From positions 310,001 to 374,000 of the forward strand of contig NZ_CP138921.1 in NCBI RefSeq assembly GCF_047124445.1: a stretch of 64,000 nucleotides of DNA, read 5' to 3'. The position numbers and the translations under genes are program-made. The notes under the pieces are model-generated. The model made no database searches. It saw nothing but the letters and a program-made list of their open reading frames with translations, and was not told the origin of the DNA. Shown here piece by piece: positions 34,394 through 42,309 of the stretch. This stretch comes from Shimia sp047124445 (GTDB lineage: Bacteria; Pseudomonadota; Alphaproteobacteria; Rhodobacterales; Rhodobacteraceae). Within the stretch, counting starts at the first letter, position 1, and the number at the start of each line of letters is the position of its first letter.

Positions 34394-35578
34394 TTACTGT
34401 AGTTTTGCTGAGATTGCTTGTCCGGCGGCCCATCCTGAGGACCAGGCCCATTGGAAGTTGAAACCGCCAAGCCAACCAGTGACATCGACAGCTTCACCGA
34501 TCACGAAGAGGCCGGGCACGGTTTCGGCTTCCATGGTTTTGGAGGAGAGCCCTTCCGTGTCGATGCCGCCCAAAGTGACTTCGGCCGTGCGGTAGCCTTC
34601 GGTGCCAGTGGGCACCATTTCCCAGTTTTGCAAGCTGTCGCATAGGGTTCGCAGTGCCACGTCGGACTGATCCGCAAGATTGCCGGAGAGGTCCATTTCG
34701 CTTGCCAGATGCTCGACCAATCGGCTTGGCAGCAAAGTGGCCAACTCGGTGGTGAGGTTGCGACGGCCTTGCGCTTGACGGCGGTTGCGTAGTTCCTCAA
34801 ACGGATCGCTGTCCGGGAAGAGGTTGATGTGGATCGGCTGGCTTTCGCGCCAGTAGGAACTGATCTGTAGCATGGCCGGGCCGGAAAGGCCGCGGTGGGT
34901 GAACAGCATGGCTTCGTCAAACGCAGTGCCGTTGGCTGTGGCCCGCACCGGATGGGCCACGCCGGAGATGGCTTTGAAACGGCCATCGGAGAAAGTGAAG
35001 GGCACCAGCCCCGCGCGGGTGTCCGTGACCGCCAGGTCAAACTGGCGGGCGATGTCATAGGCCAGACCTGTGGCGCCCATCTTGGGAATAGATTTGCCGC
35101 CGGTCGCCAGCACGAGGTTCTTACACGACAGCGTTTCGCGGCGACCGGATTTTTCGATCTCGATGGTGAAACCTGTCCCGGTGTGACCTGCGGTAATGAT
35201 ATTAGTTTCCAGCCACAGCTCAGCCCCGGCTTGCGCCATCTCGGTCCGCAACATGGCGATGATGTCCTTGGCGGAATTGTCACAGAACAGCTGGCCGAGG
35301 GTTTTCTCATGATAGGCGATGCCGTGGCGCGCCACCATGTCGATGAAGTCCCATTGTGTGTAGCGGCTAAGGGCGGATTTGCAGAAATGCGGATTGCCGG
35401 ACAGGAAGTTTTCGGGGCCGGCATACATGTTGGTGAAGTTGCATCGTCCGCCGCCGGAAATCCGGATTTTCTCTCCCGGCGCTTTGGCGTGGTCGAGCAC
35501 CAAGGTGCGCCCGCCAGTTTGCGTTGCACACATCATGCCTGCGGCGCCAGCGCCCAAAATTATGGTGTCCCAAATCAT
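34394..35578 (-). CDS. BaiN/HI0933-type FAD-dependent oxidoreductase
   Basis: A 394-residue flavoprotein. The N-terminal FAD motif IILGAGAAGMMCATQTGGRT, then GEKIRISGGGRCNFTN and NLVLATGGKSIPKMGATG are the signatures of the HI0933/YhiN/BaiN family. The C-terminal stretch (DVTGWLGGFNFQWAWSSGWA) binds FAD too. Family members are predicted NAD(P)/FAD oxidoreductases; most have no known substrate. It is transcribed towards the small membrane gene and away from the sigma factor gene, with about 200 bases of shared upstream region. Confidence 0.9.
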   Translation of the reverse strand: MIWDTIILGAGAAGMMCATQTGGRTLVLDHAKAPGEKIRISGGGRCNFTNMYAGPENFLSGNPHFCKSALSRYTQWDFIDMVARHGIAYHEKTLGQLFCDNSAKDIIAMLRTEMAQAGAELWLETNIITAGHTGTGFTIEIEKSGRRETLSCKNLVLATGGKSIPKMGATGLAYDIARQFDLAVTDTRAGLVPFTFSDGRFKAISGVAHPVRATANGTAFDEAMLFTHRGLSGPAMLQISSYWRESQPIHINLFPDSDPFEELRNRRQAQGRRNLTTELATLLPSRLVEHLASEMDLSGNLADQSDVALRTLCDSLQNWEMVPTGTEGYRTAEVTLGGIDTEGLSSKTMEAETVPGLFVIGEAVDVTGWLGGFNFQWAWSSGWAAGQAISAKLQ

Positions 35579-35774
35579 AGGCGCGGGGTGCCTGATGCGG
35601 CGGCGTGCGTCAAGGGGCGAGGGGCAGGGCAGTCGGTTTTGGAATGCTGCAGGAGGCTTGCATCTTATTTGGATTTTGCATCCACAAAAGCTGGAAGAGA
35701 GGGGCGCAATCCACTACGCTGCGGCCCATGAGACGCGACAGCACCCTCCTTTGCCATCAGTCCACGGCGCAGTA

Positions 35775-36266
35775 ATGACAATTGAAGTCTTGCTGCCGGA
35801 ACTGCGTGCCTATGCCATGTCTCTTGCCAAAAATCGGCATGATTCCGAAGATTTGGTGCAGGACGCGGTGGAGCGTGCCTTGCGGTCTGACAATTGCCCG
35901 ACACCGGTGAAAGAACTGCGGCCCTGGCTGTTTCGCATCATTCGCAACCTGCATGTGGATGAGACGCGAAAAAATCGGGTGCGGACGGAATATTCCAACG
36001 CGCAGAGCCGTTTATCTATTGATCTAACGCAAAGCCAGGATCATGCAGATGGCGTAGCTGTGCGGATGACATTTGCAACCTTGCCCGCGCCGATGCGGGA
36101 GGTGTTGTTTCTCGTGGATGTCATGGGCATGAAGTACGCCGAAGCCGCAGAGATTATGGATGTGCCGCATGGCACGGTGATGAGCCGGGTGAGCCGGGCG
36201 CGGCGCGCGCTGATCAAAGCAATGGAAGCCGGCCCTGACGGGGCTGATGGGGATACCAAAAGATGA
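35775..36266 (+). CDS. ECF-type sigma factor
   Basis: A 163-residue sigma-70 family ECF factor. Region 2 includes YAMSLAKNRHDSEDLVQDAV and RPWLFRIIRNLHVDETRKNR. Region 4 is LPAPMREVLFLVDVMGMKYA followed by AEIMDVPHGTVMSRVSRARR. I chose the ATG at 35775, at the natural domain start. The next gene, overlapping by 4 bases, encodes its probable anti-sigma factor. Next to the pair is a sulfite dehydrogenase operon, and a matching ECF promoter candidate lies before that operon. In Sinorhizobium meliloti, to my knowledge, two ECF factors (RpoE1, RpoE4) respond to sulfite, so a similar role is likely here. Confidence 0.9.
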   Translation: MTIEVLLPELRAYAMSLAKNRHDSEDLVQDAVERALRSDNCPTPVKELRPWLFRIIRNLHVDETRKNRVRTEYSNAQSRLSIDLTQSQDHADGVAVRMTFATLPAPMREVLFLVDVMGMKYAEAAEIMDVPHGTVMSRVSRARRALIKAMEAGPDGADGDTKR

Positions 36267-37000
36267 CCGAGCTGAGCGACAGCGATTGGGATCTGGTCAA
36301 CGCCTATGCGGATGACGAACTGCCCGCCTCTGACCAGCAGGCGTTTGAAGCGCGCCTGAGCGTTGAGCCCGCTTTGCAGGCGGCGCTGCAGCAGGTGCGC
36401 ATGGTGTCTGGCGCCTTGGCGCAGATGCGGCCGGATGTGGCCCCTCTTGAAGCGGCACCGGCACAGCCAGCGAACCGCAACTGGCGGCCATTGGCAGCCT
36501 GTGCGTCTATTGCAGCGGCTGCGGTGATTGCGGCGGGTGTGTTCTTAATGTCGTCCAAGGCGTCGCATGCACCATTGGCGTTACATCAGGCGTTTCTGGA
36601 CACCTCCTATGCCTTGCCGTCCGGCGGAGAGGTGCGGCAGGTTGAAGTGCAGGCGGACGCTTTGGCGCCCGAGTTGGCGCTGGCCAATCTCTATCTGGTG
36701 GATCGGATGGCGTTGCCCGGTGATCGCAGTGCGGCCCACTACAAAGGGCGTAACAACTGTCGTTTGACGTTGATCTCCGGTCCAGGTCTGGCGGGAGAAG
36801 ACGTGCCGGACGGGATGCGCGCGGCGCAGTGGGAAAACGGCGGGCGTGGCTTTGTGGTGATGGCCTCGGGCATGGATCAGCGCCGGTTCAACGCGATTGC
36901 AGAGTTTTTGCGGCAAGCGACCCATGCGCCAACGCAGCCCAATACCGTTCTGGCGATGAAACAGGCCACCGATGCCGCCGCGCCCTGTCAGCAGGTCTAA
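36263..37000 (+). CDS. Membrane anti-sigma factor, partner of the ECF sigma factor
   Basis: A 245-residue protein with an N-terminal anti-sigma-like domain (LVNAYADDELPASDQQAFEA, about residues 11-45), without the HxxxCxxC zinc motif. A Pro/Ala linker, one membrane helix (about 76-94, ACASIAAAAVIAAGVFLMSS) and a periplasmic domain follow, the latter with a NCRLTLISGPG strand and RGFVVMASGMDQRRFNAIAE. The ATGA overlap with the sigma gene supports pairing. The periplasmic domain would sense the signal, possibly sulfite, but that is inference. The gene converges on the cytochrome gene with a hairpin between. Confidence 0.82.
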   Translation: MTELSDSDWDLVNAYADDELPASDQQAFEARLSVEPALQAALQQVRMVSGALAQMRPDVAPLEAAPAQPANRNWRPLAACASIAAAAVIAAGVFLMSSKASHAPLALHQAFLDTSYALPSGGEVRQVEVQADALAPELALANLYLVDRMALPGDRSAAHYKGRNNCRLTLISGPGLAGEDVPDGMRAAQWENGGRGFVVMASGMDQRRFNAIAEFLRQATHAPTQPNTVLAMKQATDAAAPCQQV

Positions 37001-37013
37001 AAGGCAGACCCTC

Positions 37014-37047
37014 CACCATTCATACCTGCGTGTCGCGGCGAATGGTG
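37014..37047. terminator. Hairpin between convergent genes
   Basis: CACCATTC (37014-37021) pairs with GAATGGTG (37040-37047). No strong T run follows on either strand, so terminator function is uncertain. Confidence 0.4.
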
Positions 37048-37068
37048 AAAGGTCTTAGGTATCCGGGG

Positions 37069-37779
37069 TTAGCTTTTGCCCGGGAAGTTGGGGCGGTCTT
37101 CGCCGTAGTGCTCGCTGAGATAGTCCAGAATGATGGTCAGGTCTGGCTCTTCGATTTCGCTCATGCCCTGATCTTCGACCATCCATTCAAACAGTTCGAT
37201 CCAGCCGTCGCGGGTCAGGCCCTGCTGAGCCACAATCATCTCTGAGTGGCAAGCGGAGCAGGCGTAGTAGGTTTCTTCCACGCCGGGCGCGTCAAACAGG
37301 ATGCCATATTCATACTCTTCTTCCTCCGCTTCAACTGCGGCGGGCGCGGCTGCGGCGTCAAAGCTCAGCGGTGCATCGCTGTTCTGGTTCAGGAAGGCGA
37401 TGAGGTTGGCGCGGTCGGTGGCCTTTTTCATGCCTGCAAAGGACATTTTGGTGCCTTTGACCAGCGCTTTGGGCTTGGTCAGGAAGGCGTCCAGCTGCTC
37501 CACGGACCAGGTGCCGCCAAGAGCCACCAGTGCTTTGGAGTATTTGTAGCCGTCCACGCCGGCGACAGGTGCGCCGACGATGCCATAGAGGTTGGGGCCG
37601 GTCTTTTTCTTGCCGCCCTTTTCGGCGGTGTGGCAGGCCTTGCATTTCTTGAACGCCTTTTCCCCTTTGGCGATGTCTGCGGCGGGCAGCAGATCAGCGA
37701 CGGTTTCGGCAGTGGACATGGCTGGCAGAGCAATCGTGAGGCACAAGCCCAGAGTTGCCCCGATGGCGGGGATACGCAT
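37069..37779 (-). CDS. Periplasmic dihaem cytochrome c, partner of the sulfite dehydrogenase
   Basis: A 236-residue exported protein with a signal peptide (MRIPAIGATLGLCLTIALPA). The first haem site is CKACH (C46, C49, H50) in a class I cytochrome c domain with TGPNLYGIVG and Met ligand candidates in TKMSFAGM. An acidic linker (EAEEEEYEYG) leads to a second haem site CSACH (C174, C177, H178) in a SorB/SoxD-like C-terminal domain. It presumably takes electrons from the molybdoenzyme encoded 67 bases upstream. I started at the ATG at 37779, which has AGGAGA upstream. Confidence 0.88.
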   Translation of the reverse strand: MRIPAIGATLGLCLTIALPAMSTAETVADLLPAADIAKGEKAFKKCKACHTAEKGGKKKTGPNLYGIVGAPVAGVDGYKYSKALVALGGTWSVEQLDAFLTKPKALVKGTKMSFAGMKKATDRANLIAFLNQNSDAPLSFDAAAAPAAVEAEEEEYEYGILFDAPGVEETYYACSACHSEMIVAQQGLTRDGWIELFEWMVEDQGMSEIEEPDLTIILDYLSEHYGEDRPNFPGKS

Positions 37780-37846
37780 GAAGGTCTCCTGAAGTCGATA
37801 GAGGTCGTGGTGCGGACGGCGCCAACGCGCCGTCCGAAGTATGGGG

Positions 37847-39139
37847 TTAGCTGACGCGCAGACCAACCCGGTGCATGGTGTTGTTGAGGTAGCCTTTTGG
37901 GTTCCAGTCGATGGCAAATGGCTGCATCTCGCCGTTGCTGTCGGTGGCACGGGCCCACACCTCGTAGTAGCCGGCCTGGGCGAAGGACACGTTGGCGCGC
38001 CAGTTCTGCCAGGCGCCGGAGTTCACCGGAGCATCCAGCTCGGCGGTTTGCCAGGTGGTGCCGAAGTCGGTGGAGATTTCCAGCTTTTCAACCGTGCGGT
38101 CGCCAGACCAGGCGTGGCCGCGCACTTCGGTTTCCATGCCCACGTCCGCGCCGTTGGCCGGGAAAGTCACCAGCGATTTCACCGGCATGCGCTCGATGAT
38201 TACGAAGTCTTCGGTTGCCACTTTTTCGCCTGGCGCAACCGGACGGTTTGGCACGCGGTAGGCTTTGCCGGTCATTTTTGGACCGTCATGCACAACGTCG
38301 CGCAGCTCGATGCGAGTCAGCCATTTCTGTGCTGTGGAGGCCGGCCAGCCTGGCACAACCAGACGCAGCGGCGCGCCGTTCAGCGGGTGCAGCGGGGCAC
38401 CGTTCATTTCAAAGGCAATCAGAACCTCTTCGGTCATCGCCTTGGCAATCGGCATGCCACGCGAGATTGGCAGTTTCTCGGGATCGCCGGACAGGTGGGT
38501 GTCGGCGCCATAGTGGGCGGTGTACACCACATTGGACTGCACGCCGGCCGCTTCCAGAACGTCTTTCAGACGGACACCGGTCCATTCAGAGCAGCCCACG
38601 GCGCCGTAGGTCCACTGGTTGCCTTTGGCAGGCGGGTTGAAGAAGCCACGGCCGTTGCCGCCGCATTCCAGCGTCAGGGCGCGGGTGACCACTTCGAATT
38701 TGGATTTCAGATCCTCGATGGTCAGGGTCATCGGGGTGTCGACAAAACCGTCGATGGTCAGTTCCCAGCCCGCAGGATCGGTGTTCTCTGGGGGAATGCC
38801 GTTGTTGCGCACAAAGTGGCGGGAGGTTGGGGTGATGGCGTCATCCAGCAGTTCTGGCGGGGTTTCTGCGTTCACCGGGCGGTCGTTCAGCAGGGTCAGG
38901 CCGTCTTTGCCAACCAGAACATCCTCAGACGCCATGGCCGCTGGTACAAAGCCAATTGGCATGTTGCGGTGGAACGGGATCGAGGTGCCCACCATGGCCG
39001 CCATGGTGGCAAGGCCGGTGCGTTTCAGAAAGCCGCGGCGGTCCGGGTTTGGCACGCGGCCAAAGAACTCGCGGTCTGCCTTTTCCGGATCAGCTGCAAA
39101 AAAGCTGTTTACATCCTTGGTCTTATCGTTGTCGGCCAT
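37847..39139 (-). CDS. Sulfite dehydrogenase-like (SorA/SoxC family) molybdoenzyme
   Basis: A 430-residue periplasmic oxidoreductase of the sulfite oxidase family. A Tat signal is visible as NPDRRGFLKRTGLATMAAMV (twin arginines R34/R35), with cleavage likely near residue 70. The molybdenum-cofactor cysteine is Cys159 in LTLECGGNGRGFF, and the C-terminal dimerisation domain contains GHAWSGDRTVEKLEISTDFG and YYEVWARATDSNG. The family oxidises sulfite to sulfate (SorA) or acts on Sox-bound sulfur (SoxC). The absence of other sox genes favours direct sulfite oxidation. The dihaem cytochrome follows on the same transcript. Confidence 0.9.
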   Translation of the reverse strand: MADNDKTKDVNSFFAADPEKADREFFGRVPNPDRRGFLKRTGLATMAAMVGTSIPFHRNMPIGFVPAAMASEDVLVGKDGLTLLNDRPVNAETPPELLDDAITPTSRHFVRNNGIPPENTDPAGWELTIDGFVDTPMTLTIEDLKSKFEVVTRALTLECGGNGRGFFNPPAKGNQWTYGAVGCSEWTGVRLKDVLEAAGVQSNVVYTAHYGADTHLSGDPEKLPISRGMPIAKAMTEEVLIAFEMNGAPLHPLNGAPLRLVVPGWPASTAQKWLTRIELRDVVHDGPKMTGKAYRVPNRPVAPGEKVATEDFVIIERMPVKSLVTFPANGADVGMETEVRGHAWSGDRTVEKLEISTDFGTTWQTAELDAPVNSGAWQNWRANVSFAQAGYYEVWARATDSNGEMQPFAIDWNPKGYLNNTMHRVGLRVS

Positions 39140-39202
39140 ATTGTCCTCCCATGGCGTCGTGCTGTTGGACGCAGCCCCCAGAAGAGGGGTTGCAAGAAAG
39201 AA

Positions 39203-39228
39203 ACGGATGGGTGCGACAATTTATTCCT
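39203..39228 (-). promoter_or_regulatory. Candidate ECF promoter of the sulfite dehydrogenase operon
   Basis: On the minus strand GGAAT (39228-39224), a 17-base spacer and CGTT (39206-39203) match the general ECF pattern GGAA(C/T)-N16/17-CGTT. It ends 63 bases before the dehydrogenase start. The adjacent ECF sigma factor is the natural candidate. I did not find the same pattern before the sigma gene itself. Confidence 0.45.
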
Positions 39229-39280
39229 CTGAGAGTCACTTTTTTTGACAGGGACGTGATTTTGCGCAGATACACCACAG

Positions 39281-39313
39281 AAAAACCGCCCCCGATGGTG
39301 TGTCGGGAGCGGT
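39281..39313 (-). terminator. Rho-independent terminator after the chemoreceptor gene
   Basis: On the minus strand ACCGCTCCCGA (39313-39303) pairs with TCGGGGGCGGT (39295-39285), one mismatch, followed by TTTTCT. It separates the chemoreceptor from the sulfite dehydrogenase operon. Confidence 0.85.
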
Positions 39314-39344
39314 CTGTTTTGGTGTTTGTCTGTGTGTGCGCGGA

Positions 39345-41537
39345 TCAGGCCACGTGGCTGCGCGGGTCTTCTTGCTCAAAGCCAGACATGCTGGGCGGCA
39401 TGGTCTTGAAGTCGGCCACGGTGCTGGACAGGAGCTTGGATTCCGCCTGTGCACCCTGCATCGAGGAGTTCACCTCAAAGAAGGCCGCGGCGTTTTCCTG
39501 TGTGGCTTTGTCCAGACGCCCCACGGCCACGTTGATTTCGTTGATCCCCACCGAGGTTTCCTTGGTGGCGTCGGCAATGTGGCGGATTTGTTCGGTGGCG
39601 CCATTCACGCCCACCACAATCTCGTCAAAGGCCTTACCGGTGTCACGCACAAGCGAAACGCCGCGCTCCACGGTGGCGCCGGTGGATTTGATCAGTTCGG
39701 AGATCTGGCGCGCCGAGTCCGAGGATTTCTGCGCCAGAGCGCGCACTTCGGAGGCCACCACGGCAAACCCCTGGCCAGCTTCCCCAGCGCGGGCCGCTTC
39801 CACACCGGCGTTCAAAGCCAGCAGGTTGGTTTGGAAGGCAATGTCTTCGATCACCCCCAAAGTGCCGTCGATAGAGTCCGTGGCAGCTTCGATTTCGGCC
39901 ATGGCCTCAACCGCCAGACGCATCACTTCCTGACCTTCGGCAGCACGGTTGGTGATGTCATCTACCGAGGTGTTGGCATCGTTGGCAGAACTGGCCATCG
40001 AGCCCACTGTCGAAGACATCTGCTCCAACGCGGCGGCAGTCTCTTCCAGTGCAGCGGCGTTCTGTTCGGAGTTTGCGGCCACGGAATCTGTGGTGCGGGA
40101 CACTTCAGAAGAGACACCTTCCACAACAGCAGCAGATTTGGACACAGAGTTGATCTTGTCCGACAGGCTGTCGGTGGCGGTGTTCATCGAGGTGGCAATT
40201 TCGCCAAAGATGCCTTCAAATCCGTCGGGCATGCGGTAGGTCAGGTCCTGCTCTTCCATATGGCTGAGCCCAACACGCACCGCTTCCAGACCTTCGTTGG
40301 CGGCGCTGCCGATGCTGTTCACCTTGACGCAGATTTCCTTGAAGATGCCTTCTTTGTCGTCGGTGCTGAGCTGGCCGGTGAAATCGCCGCGGGCGCAGGC
40401 TTCCACCACTTCGGCAATCTCTTCGGCGGCCACCTTTTCAGAAGCGCGCTGTGCCAGAAGCAGTTCGATGGAGGCGTGCAGTTCGGCAATCTCCTTGGCG
40501 GAGCTGCGGTATTTAAGCGGGTCTGCGTCATCGCCTCGGGCGGCGGCGGCCAGCGCCTGTGTGCCTTCGCGCAGTGGACGCAGTTGGCGGCGGCACCAGA
40601 TCAGCATGGCGCCGAGGAACAGCGCGATCATGCCAAGGAGGGCACCCATTGCGCGGTACATCACGGCGGATTTTTCCGCCTGTTGCGCAGTGAAGTCGGA
40701 CAGCAGGATCAGGTCAAAAGCCGTGCCGTCCTGGTTGACCCCAATCCGGTTGCGGGCGGCGACAAACTGCTGGTCACCGGAAGCGATCACGTCAAAGGTC
40801 AGATCATTGCCGGCCAACGCTGTCATCGCGGTGGTGGTTACAGCGGTGTGGTCTGCTGCTGCGGCGGCGTCGCCTTCGGTTTCTGCGCCGGCCACGGCAG
40901 GCGCTTCAAACCCTTGCAGGGTCCAGTCCGCATTCGGGGCCACTTCGGCCAGCATGACTTGCATCTGCATGGCTTCGGCAATCACCGGCAGGCTAGAGGT
41001 TGCATCCAGCGCCAGCAGGCCGTAGCCCACGACGTTGCGGCCGGAAAACAGCGGGAAGGCGTAGACGGCGCCAATGCGGGTGTCGTCAATCTGGGTGATT
41101 TCAAACGCACGTTGGCGGCTTTCTTTGACCTGTTGCACAATCGCGGGTGTGCCCGCCTGCTTCAGGGCGTCGTTCTGCGTGCTGAAGGCGGCGACAGCTT
41201 TGGCGTCTTTGTCAAAGATAATGAGGTCGGAAATTTCACCGGAGGCGGAGGCTCGGTTGAAGGTCGAGGACAGGTCGTCTTGCACAGCGGCAAAGTCACC
41301 TTCCTTCAAGGCCGTCATACTGTCGCGGGATCGCGAGACAGTGCGGCCGTGGTTGGTGAGGGTCTTCTCACTGCGTTGCAGCACTTGCAGCGCCGCCACA
41401 CTGGCGTTTTCGGCGTTCAGGGACAGCAGGGTCGTTTCCACCCGCTTGAGGATTGCACCGCCGCCTAAGACAAAGGCCGTGGTCATCGCCATGGCGAAGA
41501 TACACAAACCTACAACAATTCGGTTGGAAAGTGACAT
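39345..41537 (-). CDS. Methyl-accepting chemotaxis protein
   Basis: A 730-residue transmembrane receptor. Membrane helix 1 is at about 8-28 and helix 2 at about 298-318, enclosing a periplasmic domain of about 265 residues. HAMP-like helices and a long linker follow, then the signalling hairpin with AFQTNLLALNAGVEAARAGE and GFAVVASEVRALAQKSSDSA, the tip that binds CheW and CheA. The C-terminus (FEQEDPRSHVA) lacks the NWETF pentapeptide. It is transcribed 38 bases after a periplasmic rhodanese gene, so the ligand may be a sulfur compound, which is inference. Confidence 0.95.
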   Translation of the reverse strand: MSLSNRIVVGLCIFAMAMTTAFVLGGGAILKRVETTLLSLNAENASVAALQVLQRSEKTLTNHGRTVSRSRDSMTALKEGDFAAVQDDLSSTFNRASASGEISDLIIFDKDAKAVAAFSTQNDALKQAGTPAIVQQVKESRQRAFEITQIDDTRIGAVYAFPLFSGRNVVGYGLLALDATSSLPVIAEAMQMQVMLAEVAPNADWTLQGFEAPAVAGAETEGDAAAAADHTAVTTTAMTALAGNDLTFDVIASGDQQFVAARNRIGVNQDGTAFDLILLSDFTAQQAEKSAVMYRAMGALLGMIALFLGAMLIWCRRQLRPLREGTQALAAAARGDDADPLKYRSSAKEIAELHASIELLLAQRASEKVAAEEIAEVVEACARGDFTGQLSTDDKEGIFKEICVKVNSIGSAANEGLEAVRVGLSHMEEQDLTYRMPDGFEGIFGEIATSMNTATDSLSDKINSVSKSAAVVEGVSSEVSRTTDSVAANSEQNAAALEETAAALEQMSSTVGSMASSANDANTSVDDITNRAAEGQEVMRLAVEAMAEIEAATDSIDGTLGVIEDIAFQTNLLALNAGVEAARAGEAGQGFAVVASEVRALAQKSSDSARQISELIKSTGATVERGVSLVRDTGKAFDEIVVGVNGATEQIRHIADATKETSVGINEINVAVGRLDKATQENAAAFFEVNSSMQGAQAESKLLSSTVADFKTMPPSMSGFEQEDPRSHVA

Positions 41538-41575
41538 GGATGCTGTCCCTGATCGTTATTGGAAGGAGTGATCGA

Positions 41576-41989
41576 TTATTCGATCGGGAAGCCGGCGCTT
41601 TCCCAGGCCGGGTAGCCATCGCGGAAGTAATAGACTTTGGAGAAGCCCCACTCGACGGCCATCTCTGCCGCTTTGGACGAGCGCAGGCAGGAGTGGCCGT
41701 TGCAATAGAAGACCACCGGTGCGTCAGACGCGACAACTTCGGCCAAAGCGTCCTGGGTCAGGGCGGATTTTACGTCCAGATGAACGGCGCCAGGAATGCG
41801 ACCGGCGTCAAAGTCGGATGGCTTGCGCACGTCGATGAAGGCCACACCTTCGTCAAACAATTGGCCCGCTTCTTCCGGGGATACGGTGGTCGCGCCGGAG
41901 ACGGTTTCCGGGGAGGTGGCCGCAAGCGCGGCGAAAGGCAGCAACACCAGGGATGCAACTGCAGCAAGTGTGCGAAGGAAGTTAGTCAT
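41576..41989 (-). CDS. Periplasmic rhodanese-domain protein
   Basis: A 137-residue exported protein: signal peptide MTNFLRTLAAVASLVLLPFA, cleavage likely after ALA. A single rhodanese domain contains VAFIDVRKPSDFDAGRIPGA, the active-site Cys96 in VVFYCNGHSCLRSSKAA, and DGYPAWESAGFPIE at the end. Rhodaneses transfer sulfane sulfur, for example from thiosulfate or persulfide. The ATG at 41989 has TGGAGA upstream; a TTG four codons earlier is in frame. It precedes the chemoreceptor gene and lies near the sulfite dehydrogenase, supporting a sulfur theme. Confidence 0.85.
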   Translation of the reverse strand: MTNFLRTLAAVASLVLLPFAALAATSPETVSGATTVSPEEAGQLFDEGVAFIDVRKPSDFDAGRIPGAVHLDVKSALTQDALAEVVASDAPVVFYCNGHSCLRSSKAAEMAVEWGFSKVYYFRDGYPAWESAGFPIE

Positions 41990-42309
41990 TTTGCTCTCCA
42001 AGTTTGCGGCCCATAGGGACCATTGGCGCTAGGTAAAGCGGAAACTTTCTAAGATACTGCTAATCTGGACAATTTTAGCGGTTTGAAGTGGTTTGGGTCT
42101 GAATAGGTGCGCTCCTATTGGCGGGGAAAAGCACCACTTATGAGGCGAGTTCTTGCCATAACTTGAAGGTGTTAGGGGCAGCGTGGACACGGTTGGGCGT
42201 GAAGTTGCCGCCGGGGGTTCTCTTTACTTTCCATAAAAGGGTTTGGGTGTTAGTGTTTGTCCACAGACCCGGCAAACGGGCGTTTTGAGGCAGAGATCGG
42301 CGGTTCCCG
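41990..42309. other. Divergent upstream region of the rhodanese gene and ftsW
   Basis: A 320-base AT-richer gap that should contain the rhodanese promoter (minus) and an ftsW promoter (plus). I see no gene or repeat. No promoter stands out clearly. Confidence 0.4.

Noticed and set aside
35640..35700. ECF-type promoter before the sigma factor gene (autoregulation)
   Set aside because: GGAAT occurs at about 35640 but no CGTT lies 16-17 bases downstream; the evidence is too weak.
39300..41468. 722-codon plus-strand frame opposite the chemoreceptor
   Set aside because: Antisense shadow rich in Gly/His/Phe without domains; the chemoreceptor on the other strand is unambiguous.
42226..42270. TTTCCATAAA and TTTGTCCACA words before ftsW as MraZ-like boxes
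   Set aside because: They resemble words in the mraZ leader but do not recur at 10-bp spacing, so I do not call an operator.
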